Source of the DNA: Spirogloea muscicola
Taxonomy: Eukaryota > Streptophyta > Zygnematophyceae > Spirogloeales > Spirogloeaceae
Direction of reading: 5' to 3'
Assembly: GCA_009602725.1 (NCBI GenBank)
Contig: WELB01000141.1
Location: 166,130 to 230,129 of the forward strand
Length of the DNA: 64,000 nt
The notes under the pieces are model-generated. The model had not been told where the DNA came from. It searched no databases and saw nothing but the letters and a program-made list of their open reading frames with translations. The position numbers were made by a program, and so were the translations under genes. Positions 1-18,616 of this stretch are shown in pieces. Each line of letters opens with the position of its first letter. Positions within the stretch are counted from its first letter, which is position 1.

Positions 1-2185
1 GCCGCCAGGGTTTCGGGCTGCTGCCCAGGGCGGGCGGCGCCCTCGCTGACGTCGGCGGCGACGGCTGCGGCGGCAACGGCGCACTTGCCCGCAGCGCGCC
101 GCCGCTGGCCGGCGAGGACGCCGGTGCCTTCGACGCCACCGCCCAAAAGGCGTCCTCCTGGGCCGCCTTCTTCGCCGTCCTGGTCGTCGTGCTCGCAGCG
201 CTCTACTACGCCTGGCTCGACCCCCGCACCGGCTACGGCGGGGCCTTCCTGGCCGCGCTCACATCGCTGTCCGACAACACCGAGGTGGGGTTTCCACTTA
301 TCGTCGTGCAGTCGAGACGTTGGGGTCTGTCAAGGAGCCGGGGGTGCAGGCCCTGATCTCATCTAGTTAGTAGGGGTTTTGGGTTTTAGGACTCAGGTAG
401 GGTTCTTCGAGCAGGTGTCAGCTTCAGGCGCTCGCGCTTGGGGTTGAGCATCCCACGCCCTGCTCAGCGAGCGGCTCAGCCCTTCTGTTATTGAGCCCTT
501 TGATTGTGGAGCCAGCGGGTCCGTCCGTCTGATGCCAGTCGCGTCACGAGGACAGCCTCTTGCTTTAAGTTGCAGCCTCCCTGTTTACTCTCTTGGCGAG
601 CTGGGCTTCCTCTGTACTCTTGTGAGCGATGCACATGTTAGTGTGCCCCTCTGGACATACATGAAATTTTCTCTGAGGATGCTTCGAGGATTTTCTCACC
701 AGAGCACAGGATTGCAGGACCATTGCCTTTGATCCAAAGGACCCGCATGCAAAGAACATGTTGTTGCTGATGTCCTGTTTGTTATCCAACGTCATAAGGA
801 TCCATCCTATACTGTGGAGTGACTGTTGGGGCTGGCTCTACTCATCTGGTGCAGGTCGTGATGCTCGAGGTCCTACTCATATTCGCTCTTGTGCACAGCG
901 GCGGCGCTGCATTGAGGGGGACTGCTGAGAAGGTCATTGGTGAGCGCGCCTACCGCGTGCTATTTGCCGGCCTTTCCCTCCCGCTCGCCGTCTCTGCAGT
1001 GGTAAGCCATGTGTAGCATCTGTGCCGGTGGGCCACGACATCCCTGTTGCTGGCCAACGGCTCTTCTTACCTTTTGTTGCCACAGTCGCTGCCGTAAGGT
1101 GTCCAGCAGACTAGCAGCTCCAGCTACACCCACTCAAGCGTCCCAGTTTCCTTTCAGCTGCCAAAGGACTCTCGTAATGAATGAACCGTACTTGAGTCAC
1201 AAATATCAGCTCAATGAGATGTGCAGTATATTAGTCAGGTCCTGCTCTGATTTATCAGCAAGGCTGGCTGACCTCATGGTGGCGGTTTTGCTTGGCGGCA
1301 GGTGTATTTTATCAACCACCGGTACAGCGGCACGCAGCTGTGGCAGGTGCGGACGGTGCCAGGCGTGCACGAGCTCGTGTGGGTGCTATCATTCGTTTCC
1401 TTCTTCTTCCTCTATCCATCCACCTTCAACCTGCTCGAGGTTGCGGCTGTGGACAAGCCAAAGCTGCACATGTGGGAGACGGGCATCATGCGCATCACGC
1501 GGCATCCTCAGGTCAGCTCCATTACCTTCCCTCAGGCCAAGCTAGGCTGAGTGCCTGTAGCGCGGTGGTGTTCAGTGCCCGCAGATATTAAGGTCTAATG
1601 TTCATGGTTTAGGCCCTCCGGTGTGGGTGTCCTTGTCCTCGCCTGCCAGCTGCTGCATACTGTTCTTGCACTTCGTCCTTCAGCTCGGTTGCAGTCTTTG
1701 CAAGCTTCACATGACATATTGTCATCACTATGCTAATGCTCTGCTAGCTGCAAAATGTTTCTGCAAATGCTTTTGAGATAGCGATACACCTGTAGACATA
1801 CTATAGACTAAAGCTGCTTGCTTTTGCGTTTGGGACTCCTGTTTGTCAGATGGTTGGGCAGCTCATCTGGTGCCTGGCACACGTCCTTTGGATTGGCAAC
1901 TCCTTCATGGTCACAACCTCACTTGGCCTCTGTGTGCACCATGCCTTTGGTGTCTGGCATGGCGACCGCCGACTGCACACACGCTATGGCAAGGCGTTTG
2001 AAGAGGTGCAGGCTCGGACGAGCATTGCGCCCTTCCAAGCGATTGTCGAGGGTCGTCAACAGCTGCCACCAGATTATCATAAGGAATTCCTAAGGGCGCC
2101 CTATTTTGCTATTGTGGCCGTCACTTTGGGCGCCTACTTTGCACACCCACTGATGCAACAAGCAAGCTTTTGGTTGCACTGGTAA
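1..2185 (+). CDS. Z-ISO: 15-cis-zeta-carotene isomerase, 5'-partial
   Basis: Z-ISO is a heme-dependent integral membrane enzyme of the plastid that isomerises the 15-cis bond of tri-cis-zeta-carotene in carotenoid synthesis. Exons read 3-284, 855-1001, 1302-1511 and 1850-2185, all with GT-AG introns and matching phase, giving about 324 residues. The start codon and transit peptide lie before the window. Diagnostic runs are [57 protein letters not shown] and the end SFWLHW. These are almost identical to land-plant Z-ISO, including conserved histidines in the VHSG and TRHPQ segments, known heme-ligand candidates of the NnrU/Z-ISO family. Several hydrophobic stretches fit a multi-pass protein. 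The gene converges on RPS3 with about 390 bp between stop codons; that gap shows nothing else recognisable. Confidence 0.95.
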
Positions 2186-2576
2186 ATGTACTGCTAAGTT
2201 TTGACTTAGTACCCGAAGCTTGGAGAAACATGCTCAGGAGTGCAAGTCAGGCACTCCCTTCTGCAGTGTTATACTGGTATAACATCTCTTTCTGCGATGG
2301 ATCAGCCTGCGAAAGCATGCCAACTGTCTAGACAGCCTGCCAGCTCTGGCAAATTCTCGTGCATGCTTGCGCATAATGTCCTGCGCGTGCCCAAGGGGAC
2401 CAGCACAACCCACCTGAATTCACAGTAAACAGCAAGAGACAGCCCAGTGCAGAGCTGGAGGCAACAAGTCTTTCATGAAACGTGGCTTTCACTTGCAGCC
2501 AGTACTATTCACGGCTTTCTCTTGCAGCCAGTACTTTCCAGAATTAGGACACAGATGCCATATGACTTTCGAGAGC

Positions 2577-5616
<3,040 letters not shown>

Positions 5617-7084
5617 TCACATGATGCTACAATTGGGGGGCAGATCTTGCTGACCACCTCCAGCAAGTGCAGCCATACCGGGAAAGCTGCAGCAGGCGTT
5701 AAAACAATGAAAAGCATAGCTTCAGTCAGTACTTGGACCAGGCAGTAGGTATCTCTACGTGACCTGGTTGCTTGCATGAGGCTCTGACAAACAGGCTCAA
5801 ATAGTATATTGATGTTCTTACCTCGGCACTCCGTTGGGCCCCATCTCCATTCCCGGTGCCAACTCCTGTACAATGTCCACCGGCGGCTGGCCGCAGTCCT
5901 GCATCTGCTGCATCAGGTCTACAATCTTTGGGAAGTCTTCTGGCGTTGTCTCATAGATGACACAGAGCTGCTGAATAATGTGATGCTGCCTTGAATAGCG
6001 GTCATAGTCCTCTGTACTAAGCTTCTCCCGATTGGATGCCAGCCACGCAGGATAGCGCTCGCCAATCTCCTTCATAGGCTCGTAGAGCACTTCTTCTGAC
6101 AGGAGCTGTCGCATCATTGTGTCCATCACAACTTGCATATCCTGTGATCCAGAGATAGGCTGCTTGAGATCTACAGGCCCTTGGAATTGCATACACGCCA
6201 CTTCTGCAGGTACATGCAGTGACGTTACTGCAACTACCACAACCATGACTAGATATTTCTACTGCAACTGCAAGTACATGGAGTCTTTTGTTAACCATTC
6301 AGAGGACCGCTGATGCAGCGACTGACTGTAGCCTAGGCAAATATGGTCAAGACCCACCTGCGAACTGCCGACGTCCTCGAATTGCCTCACAAGCTTCTCA
6401 ATTAGCTCGTCATCCACGGCGCCATTTGTCTCCTCCATGCTCTCCACAGTCTGCCGCGTCTGCTCTGCCAGGGTCTCCAGCGTCGACGCCAGCCTCTCGT
6501 CTGGCAGCAGCAGCAGCCAAACCGGCATGCACACAGGGCATGAGATAGCGCCGCAGTGAGGAGCACCAAATGCACATGAGCACGACTGGTCGAGTGATTC
6601 AGGTGGTTGTCAAGGACCTGAGTTAGAAACGGCGGGAGCAGGCTTCTTGGGCGTCTTCTTCTTCTTCTTGTCCAGCGCCGGGAGGCCGACGCCAAGGCCC
6701 TGCGCGGAAGCGGGGCTGCCTGCCGTCGCCGCCGCCACCGTATCCGCAGCGACACCTGGTGCACTGGAGGCCTCTGCCGCGGTGCTAAGAGACCCGGCCC
6801 AGCCACTGCCGCTGCTGGCCGCCTCCTCCGGCGCAGAGCTCGGGGGCCTGGGCCCGGCGGCCTTGTGGAAGTCGTCGAGGGCGCCTGGCTCGCCAGCGCC
6901 GCGCCCACGCCGCCGGCGCCGAGATCGCGTCAGCAGCTCTCGGAGGCCAGGCTGGCGCTGGCATCCACTGGCGCAGCAGCACGGCAAGGAGCGCGGCCAG
7001 GCCCTCCATAGAGGAGGAGGAGCAGCGCGGCGGCCACTCACTGTTGAGGATGTCGTCCAGGTCGTCCTCCTCGGCGCCCGCCAT
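5617..7084 (-). CDS. PEX19: Peroxisomal membrane protein chaperone/receptor PEX19
   Basis: PEX19 is a mostly cytosolic, farnesylated chaperone that delivers peroxisomal membrane proteins to PEX3. Exons (minus) are 7042-7084, 6618-6884, 6358-6500, 5822-6141 and 5617-5686, giving 280 residues. The N-terminus MAGAEEDDLDDILNS is the usual acidic PEX3-binding start. A Pro/Ala-rich linker with DKKKKK follows. The folded cargo-binding domain carries QFEDVGSSQDMQVVMDTMM and LLSEEVLYEPMKEIGERYP. The fourth exon would stop at 5818, but a GTAAG donor at 5821 lets it join a small exon that ends NCSIM, a CAAX farnesylation box, as PEX19 should. The join keeps phase. The gene is divergent from the proteasome beta-5 gene, sharing about 518 bp. 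Confidence 0.92.
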
Positions 7085-7602
7085 AGCCGCCGCAGCGGCA
7101 GGCCCCCGGGTGCCGCCTCCGTCTCGCAGCCGGCTGCCGCTCCTCAATCCCCCGCCGCTTCTCACGCCGCCGCCGCCGCCAGCGGCACCCCTGCTGCACC
7201 TCCTCCGCCCCGGGCTCGTCGTCGGCCGCCCTTCCACGTGGCGGCCGCGCCGGGATCCTTGGCTTCCACGTGGCCGGGGGGGGCGCGGAGCTGGGGTTCT
7301 GCGAGGGGGGGCTGTCGTCCTAAGGTTAGGGTTTGGACTCGGACTTAGGGTTTAAGGCAGCCAATTCTCACCGCGCTCTCCGCCTCGAGGCCCAGCGCCT
7401 TTGCCGCCGCAGAAAGCGCCGCCGCCGCCGCCGCCGACGCCGCCGCCGCCGCCGCCGCCGCGGCCTCGGACGCGGAGACGCCGCTGCGTCGTCCTTGGTC
7501 TTTGGTCTCAGACGCTCCTACGCGGGCCAGGGTCGTCGCCGCACGTGGTGGGCGAGCGCCTGCCGGACTACAGCGCGTGCGTCTCGGCCCTGCCCGCTCG
7601 CC
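7085..7602. promoter_or_regulatory. Shared divergent promoter PEX19 / proteasome beta-5
   Basis: The interval separates two start codons that point away from each other. It holds two exact TTAGGGTTT motifs (7326-7334 and 7345-7353), the reverse complement of the plant telo-box AAACCCTAA. It also has a long GCC/CCG-type run at about 7405-7465. Start sites cannot be placed by eye. Confidence 0.55.
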
Positions 7603-9406
7603 ATGATGCGCCTCGACCTGCGGTGCATGGAAGCCGCGCCGCCGCGGAGGCACGCTGCGGTGGCCCCGCCGCTCGGCGCGGCGCCAGCCTTCGACTTGCC
7701 TGCCGTCAAGGACGTGAGCGCCGCGCTGCTTTTGCACTCCACCGCAGCACAAGCGCCGTTGTTGCTGTGCCGAGGACTGCGTGAGTCAGGAAAGCGTTAT
7801 CGATTGTGTGCTCGTGATGAACGTGAGTGCAGCTCGACGGGTTCGAGAAGGCGGCCATTGAGCTTGTGAAGCCTGCGCATGGGACCACCACGCTGGCCTT
7901 CATCTACCAGCACGGCGTCATCGTGGCCGTTGACTCACGCGCCTCCATGGGGCCGTACATTTGTAAGTCTCACACGAGCAGCTGGCGAGTTGAGCAGGTT
8001 CCTCGTTTTAATTATGGCGCTGTTTTGCAATATCAGTTTGCTAGTGAAGGCAGCACTTTCTTGAAGTCTTAGTGTACCAAAGGAGTGTATTCTCTTGACA
8101 TACTGCTTCAAGCCCAATTTACGCAGCTTCGCAAACGGTGAAGAAGGTGATCGAGATCAATCCGTACCTCCTGGGGACTATGGCTGGAGGTGCTGCTGAT
8201 TGTCAATTCTGGCAGCGAAATCTGGGCATCCGGGTGAGTGAAAAGGCCATTACCTTTTTCAGTCGTCCGTGGGGCACTACATCAGGACCGAGAGCTGCTG
8301 TGGGTTGACGCGATGGTTCTGCTCGTCTTGGATGAATCTATTGTTGTCACATAGTGAGTGACTTGCCATCGGTGCCTTTGTCTTTATTGTTGCCGTTCGT
8401 GCCTTGGGTGCTCTTCTTGCCAGCCAGCCAGGAACAAGTTGTGAGGTGGCATCTGTGTTGTCCTATGGCAGTGCCGCCTGCACGAGTTGCAAAATAAGCG
8501 GAGGATCTCGGTTGCAGGGGCATCAAAGCTGTTGGCAAACACACTCTACTCGTACCGAGGCATGGGCCTCTCAATGGGCACCATGGTGGCTGGCTGGGAT
8601 GAGACGGTGAGCACAGTTGCACTGTGAGGATACTTGTAGTTTATTGTTGGCTTTGTTGCAAGTAGCTGATTAAAAGAGGAAACTGGAGTCAGGTTGTAAT
8701 TAACTTTCACTGGCTATAACCAGAGTGGTGATTGTTATTATATATCTAACCAAGGTCTCTATATAGCAGGGGCCAAATTTGTTTTATGTGGATAGTGAGG
8801 GCTCCCGGATCCGCGGCAAGCGATTTTCAGTGGGGTCTGGCTCTACATATGCCTATGGCGTCTTGGATACAGGGTTAGTTGCCCATCTGATGAGCTGTCA
8901 AATCTATGCAACCTTGTTTGCTTGCTGCATGACCAGCAAATAATCATGGCAATGACACTGATATACGTCGGTGTATTTCCTGGTCTCATCAGGTACAAGT
9001 GGGAGATGAGCAAGGAGGAGGCGCAGGAGCTTGGGCGTCGTGCCATCTACCACGCCACTTTCAGAGATGCCTATAGTGGAGGCACCGTCAGTGGTAAGTG
9101 CACCAAATGATTGTGCACCCTTTTCACATAAAGAAGGGTGGCACGCACGACAGTTGCTGTATATTGACGTAATCACTCGTCCTGGTTACTGGATGCATCG
9201 ACAAGTCCTCAGTGCTGCAGAACGCTTGGTTGTGAGCTGAGTCTCTCGCTGGTCCTGCAAGCGCAGTGTATCATGTGGGACCTGAGGGGTGGGAGAAGGT
9301 GTCTGGGGATGACGTAATGGAGCTCCACTACAAGTATTATCCAGCACCAGAGCCGGAAGCAGAGCAATCAATGATGGAAGCGAGCCCTTCTGATATAGCT
9401 TCTTGA
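7603..9406 (+). CDS. PBE: 20S proteasome beta-5 subunit (chymotrypsin-like)
   Basis: This is a catalytic beta subunit of the 20S core that cleaves after hydrophobic residues. Exons are 7603-7713, 7833-7962, 8127-8233, 8472-8606, 8770-8873, 8993-9093 and 9267-9406, giving 275 residues. All introns are GT-AG. A 54-residue propeptide ends in HG, then the mature N-terminus TTTLAF begins, so the catalytic Thr is residue 55. Other hallmarks are [75 protein letters not shown] and [10 protein letters not shown]. They match plant PBE closely. Two in-frame ATGs lie at 7603 and 7606; the first is used here. The catalytic Lys lies in the SRASMG region neighbourhood as in the family, and nothing essential is missing. 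Confidence 0.96.
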
Positions 9407-9479
9407 TAGCTCACTAGTCTCCTGTGCTCACAGACTCCTGACCTGCTGATGTTCTATTTACGGGACTAGACGCCTATGA

Positions 9480-10250
9480 GCCCTATGCATGGCCAATATA
9501 GAGATTCAGTGTTACGACAATGCTCCTTATACGGTGGTGCAAGCGTGGGTATTGTTGCAAGCAATTGATGATGTATAGCATAGGCCATGATTTTGTAATT
9601 TCATGCTTGTTACCCGCAAGCAGTGGTCTGGGATTAATACAGGGAGGACACAGTCTTCCTTGGAAATCTTGCTGTCTTTCTCCCACTCAATGTCACTTGC
9701 AAGTGATGTATTGCTCATGCACAGGCTCACAAAAGTTTTTGTGCTTAATCGAATGAGTTTGCAAACTTCTGCTCAATGGAGGAGTTGTGCAGAGTCCATA
9801 CCTCCCTTGCCGGTGGATCTTAGCATGGCCTTAACGTGCACAGCAAAAGTGCAGGCAAATGGTGGAATGGGTGCGGGCTTGACCGTCAACGGAGTAGCAA
9901 TTATGTACTATACTGTCATGAAGCAGGCACAGGCACTTGTCTTCGGAGCAAACCATGCCAAATCTTTTACAAACGGAACCTCAGGCTTCCCGGCTGCTCG
10001 CTTGAAGGCGAGGTCACCTGGGCCATAGCAGCATGAGCAGCAGCGTGAGGAACTCCACGATCTAGTGGAGCATCCGTGTATTTCCGAGTGGTATGCTAAC
10101 GGACAGATGGAAGTAAGGCCTTCACTCATTTGGCCTGCTGGACGAAAGCGCACATGCACGTCACGAGGCGTCATAGCAAAGGCACGAATTAGCTGAAAAT
10201 ACGAAATAGCAACCCTGGATGCCTAAACCCTTGTACCGAGACACCTAGGC
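9480..10250 (-). CDS. Unassigned exon cluster (possible small gene)
   Basis: Between the proteasome gene and RIO2 the minus strand carries stretches that look coding, but I do not recognise the product. After a TTTCAG acceptor near 10195, the frame reads LIRAFAMTPRDVHVRFRPAGQ. After a GCCCAG near 10020 it reads GDLAFKRAAGKPEVPFVKD, and another open stretch near 9895-9800 reads TPLTVKPAPIPPFACTF. A further one near 9690-9610 reads DIEWEKDSKISKEDCVLP. An alanine-rich run from the ATG near 10293 would be a plausible organelle-targeting first exon. However, its frame meets a stop at the visible donor, so the start is unresolved. If real, the gene is divergent from RIO2. Confidence 0.3.
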
Positions 10251-10296
10251 GAGCCGCGACGCCGCCGCCGCCGCCGCCGCTGCCGCCGCCGCCATT
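10222..10296. promoter_or_regulatory. RIO2 upstream region with AAACCC motif and GCC run
   Basis: An AAACCCTT (10225-10232), a partial telo-box, is followed by a GCC/CGC trinucleotide run at 10259-10296. This is about 160-230 bp before the RIO2 ATG. The same combination occurs before several other genes in the window. Confidence 0.35.
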
Positions 10297-10455
10297 GGCG
10301 CCGCCGTCTTGACGCTTCGAGCCCGATCTGAGTACCAGGGCGACGTCCGGGCTCATCCGAGGCAAGCTGTGCGAGCGTCGTCCTACTGCGGGCCCCTCCA
10401 GCTCGGAGCTTGGCCGGCGGAGGCCTGGCGGCTGCCGGTGGCGACAGCGGCCGCC

Positions 10456-15009
<4,554 letters not shown>

Positions 15010-15437
15010 TAACATGGCTTTGGCACCTCGTCCCTCGCACTTAGCAGTAAAAGTAGCAGAGCTTAACGGACGGTGTGGGCACAAGCATGCAGATTTCTGC
15101 AGCTTGGAAGGTATACTGCAGATGCTCATTTGAGGGATAGCCTAAGTCAAGTCAGCTAGCAACTAGAAGGATCGTTGACACTTCAGTCTCGTAGGCTCAT
15201 TTGAAGGTAAGGTCCGGCGGCCAACAAAGCACTGCACATGTCACGGAGTCTGGAGCTGTCTTGACAGCCCATGAATATCTGAGGCGGGTACTGATCTGGC
15301 CTACTCTGTACTCGCAACCTGAATATTGTCTGAGGTAATTAGCCTTGAGTCAACAGACCAATGTCACATTTGGAAGCTGACAATAGGTACCCAACATCGG
15401 GATGGAGTGGCTTCGAGTTCTGGGAGGGATCTGCACT

Positions 15438-15600
15438 TTCATGCTCCAGCCCATGGGCAGTCTGCCCGAGCTGCCATGATGTTGAAGGCGAACTGCTGTG
15501 CCAACAGGGTGATGACACTTCATGCTCCAGCCCGTGGGCAGTCTGCCCGAGCTGCCATGATGTTGAAGGCGAGCTGCCGTGCCAACAGGGGTGATGACAC
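15438..15600 (+). repeat. Tandem duplication, 81-bp unit, two copies
   Basis: Two head-to-tail copies (15438-15518 and 15519-15600) of a unit starting TTCATGCTCCAGCC differ at only a few bases. The unit is a multiple of three, and in one plus frame both copies read a 27-residue repeat containing GQSARAAMMLKA. The duplication lies about 430 bp after the RIO2 stop. No known gene is seen in 15010-15980 otherwise, so this is probably non-coding. Confidence 0.8.
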
Positions 15601-15984
15601 AGTATCTTATATGAGGATCCCCCTTGGACGCTGAACAAACGGCTCAGTGTTGGTACTGACAAATGGAAGTTCATCATTCAATCTTCAATTTCAGTCATCA
15701 TTCAAGTTGTTTTGGCATCGGTCCCTGTGGATGTTACTGCTATAAGTATTGCATTTAAAAAGAATGAAAAAATAAAAGCAGGCGCCAAAACCTGGCGCAA
15801 GCATGTACGACTATGCCTCTCCTAATTGCCAAATGCAGCCAAATGCATCATCATGTAGTTGATGATGTGCACGGATGCTAATGAAGCCCTACTCCTATCT
15901 TTTATCCAATCGGACCAGAGCCCCTATCAGGGGTCCCAGCCAAGACGAAGAACTTCCAAAGCATCTTCTATCACGACCTACTCG

Positions 15985-16290
15985 AAACCCACCTATGCAT
16001 TCCCTGCCCTTACATGTGGGGCAAGGGGGAATGAACCAATAATTGTGAGGAAAAGATCGTGTATTAGAAAGAAATGTAGGCCAAATGGCCAGGTACAAAG
16101 GCAAGCACATCTAAAAATCTACATAACCTACAGCAGATTGACCCGCTCAATAACCACGGGTCAAAACATAAAGGTCACTACTCGATGCATGAATACTAGA
16201 TGCCAGGAACGGAGCCCTTCTGCCACCTACTAGAGCTCGCCCAGCTTTCTGGTGCAAGGCACTAGCCTGAGCACCTGTGAGGGGGATGGG
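15985..16290 (-). mobile_element. LINE 3' end, family A (5'-truncated)
   Basis: The minus-strand frame ending at 16147 reads ASALHQKAGRAL, a diverged linker, then SSSDLYVLTRGY-stop. This is the same C-terminus as the long LINE frame at 36609-38144. After the stop, a tail rich in 'gcgggtcaatctgctgtaggttatgtag' and 'tgtgcttgcctttgtacctggcca' follows down to about 16020. That tail is nearly identical to 36330-36465. Upstream of about 16290 the similarity fades. 16291-16690 is otherwise empty of recognisable genes. Confidence 0.8.
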
Positions 16291-16693
16291 GTGGGGGGAA
16301 GGGAGGTTGGACATTGAGGTCCTGGGGTCCAATGTTGGTGTAGGCATTTGAGGTATTGGTAACTGGGTTACCGGAGGTTTGATTGAGCAGGGTGGTCCTA
16401 AGGGGTCACAGCCACAGTGTGGCCTAAGCCCTGCAGTCTCAGGGGTTGCACGCAGGAGGGCACCGCTGCCGCCAAGCTCTGCCTGGAAGCAACGTAAGCC
16501 CTTATTGAGGAGGTCAGCCTGGATGCATGCCAGGTGCTCCAGCGAGCAGTCTGCGCAAGGCCACAGATCATATTGTTGAGATCTATTGACAGTCGTATCT
16601 GTAGTCAACGAGCTGAGACTGCGGAAAGCTCAGGCCAACAATCAAAGCACCAACAATCTGTGGGGCTATGTTGACAATTATTGACGGGTTTGC

Positions 16694-18571
16694 TTAAATT
16701 TCTTTTACGCATTTAGGGTGCAACGCTGGGACATATTCGACAGCAACATTGACTGAGGGCGCTGGTTTGAGGTTCACAATGATCAGTGCCAAAGACCTAA
16801 GCCTGATTGGTGTGGGGACGTCACAACAAAAGCCTAGCTCTTCAATTGTGCAGATTGTACGAAGTAAGTGCATAGCAGCCACTTCAACAGCGTCACAGTC
16901 ACTCTGGTGCTGGCACAGGTAGGAGCATCAAAGAGTGCTCACTGCTGGGGAGGAGAGCGAGCACGCAGCCGCCGCCACCGGCACCGGTGAGCTTGGCAGC
17001 CAGGTTGTGGCTGGCGCACAGCGCGACAATGCGGTCCACTGCAGGGTGGCTCACGCCCATGCTCTGCAGCAGGCCCTGGTTAATGTTGATGAGCTCCACA
17101 AGCTGCTCCTCTGCTTCAGGCTCCAGGACCGCCTTGCTGTCGCCGCCACTGTTGTCCCTCTGTGGCGGCAGCAGGAGGCCTGCTGCCTCCGTGGCAACTG
17201 CGTCCACGGCACTGAAGAGGCACGTCATGACTGCAGGGTGCCGGGCAATGCGCTGCGCCACAAAGGAGACCTGCGCGCCTGTGCTGCGGGCCACGCATGT
17301 GTCTGCGAGGAGAATCTGCAGCGGTGGTAGCCCTGCTGCCAGCTCTGCCGACGCAGTGACCCTCCCGCCCTTGTAGCTCAGGAAGCCACCTATTGTAGAG
17401 CATCAGTAGAGCATCGGTAGAGCATCACTAGAGCATCAGGTCCAAGAATCAACTTTCACTGGCCAACACTATCTGGCTTGGTGCACAACAACCAGGGCCC
17501 TTGGCCTCAACGCAAACCTCAGGTTTGACTGTGGAGGCTGGGACTGGCAATCACACACAGTTATTAACAGCGCTGCTTCATATGCAGGAACGAGAGTCAA
17601 TCTGTTCAATTCACGTATGACGAGTTTGTATCCGCAGGCTCAGGGCGCTCATGAGCCCCAGGCTTGCACTGACCAAACGTGCTGATGCTGTTGTCAATGC
17701 CTGAGGGGTTGCCGTGGAACAGCCGCTCCCCTTGGAGCGCCCAGGCGTTCACCTGTGCAGCATTGGTACTCCTTAGCTGCCACCACGACCCGCAGTCCTC
17801 GCCATGCTGCCCAGGCTGGTCGTCCAGGCGCCCTGCTGCCGCCAGCAGGGCGGTGGAGAGGGCGACGCACAGCGCTGCCGAGGAGCCCAGGCCGCTGCCC
17901 ATTGGCAGCTCCGAGGTGACAGTGACCATGGCCGACTGTTGCAGCCTGCGCACAAACACACATTCCTGATGACTCTTGAGGGCACAGTGATCGTCATTCC
18001 TTTAGATCGCAACGCCGGATCGAGGAGGACTCACAAACTCGCGTGATAGCCCACATACACGAGCGCGTCATGCACCGAACAGCCAAAGCTGGGAGCGACG
18101 CCGACCAAGTCGGGCCTAGTCGCCGCGTGACCTTTGGGAAGCGGGCGCCCACGGAGAGGAAGCGGCAGCGGCAGCGGCGGCGGCGGCGGCGGCGGGCAAA
18201 GCAGAGTAAACACTATGGTTAGCTGGTTAGCTAGCTAAAAGACGAAGTTAGCTAAGTGGGCGGCAACTCACCCCACGATCTTGGCGAGCAGGAAGAGCAC
18301 GACGGCGGCGCCCTCGGCGAGGCCGGCGGTGGCGGAGCCGCCAGCGGCTAGCTGGTCCTGCGCCAGTGCGCGCAGCGCGGCGGCGGCGGCGGGCGGGCAG
18401 GGCTCCGCCGNNNNNNNNNNNNNNNNNNNNNNNNNNGGCGGGGTCGCCGCCAAGGCGCACGCGCGCGGCGGTGCGGAGGCCGATGGCGGCCGCCACGCAG
18501 GCGGCGCCGTGCACCACCGCGTGCTCGCCGAAGAGGATCACCTTCCCCGGCGCCGACGCCTCCCAGGACGT

Positions 18572-18607
<36 letters not shown>

Positions 18608-18616
18608 GGACGGCAT
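16694..18616 (-). CDS. MVK: Mevalonate kinase (GHMP kinase)
   Basis: Mevalonate kinase phosphorylates mevalonate in the cytosolic/peroxisomal isoprenoid pathway. Exons (minus) are 18272-18616, 17674-17945 and 16943-17389, plus a C-terminal part ending near 16694. The start MPSG leads into an Ala run and SAPGKVILFGEHAVVHGAA, with the catalytic-site Lys. The ATP-binding GHMP motif is PMGSGLGSSAALC. The catalytic Asp lies in HGNPSGIDNSISTFG. The third GHMP motif is KLTGAGGGGCVLAL. A 26-base N gap (18411-18436) removes a few residues of exon 1. The last junction is not resolved; the open stretch containing EELGFCCDVPTP (about 16770-16830) resembles the usual family end. An insertion of about 20 residues (LDDQPGQHGEDCGSWWQ) precedes the QVNAWALQGER helix. 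Confidence 0.93.
18411..18436. other. Assembly gap (26 N)
   Basis: Twenty-six undetermined bases lie within the first exon of the mevalonate kinase gene, in a GC-rich Ala-coding stretch. Single N positions also occur at 31196 and 48849. Confidence 1.

Noticed and set aside
6647-7348. 233-codon plus-strand frame over PEX19 exon 2
   Set aside because: It is antisense to a Pro/Ala-rich coding region, and PEX19 explains the sequence fully.
7326-7353. Interstitial telomere repeat
   Set aside because: Only two TTAGGG-type units separated by other bases; a promoter telo-box is a better reading. The same holds for 35772-35793.
15438-15600. CRISPR-like repeat
   Set aside because: Two adjoining copies with no spacers in a eukaryotic genome; a plain tandem duplication.
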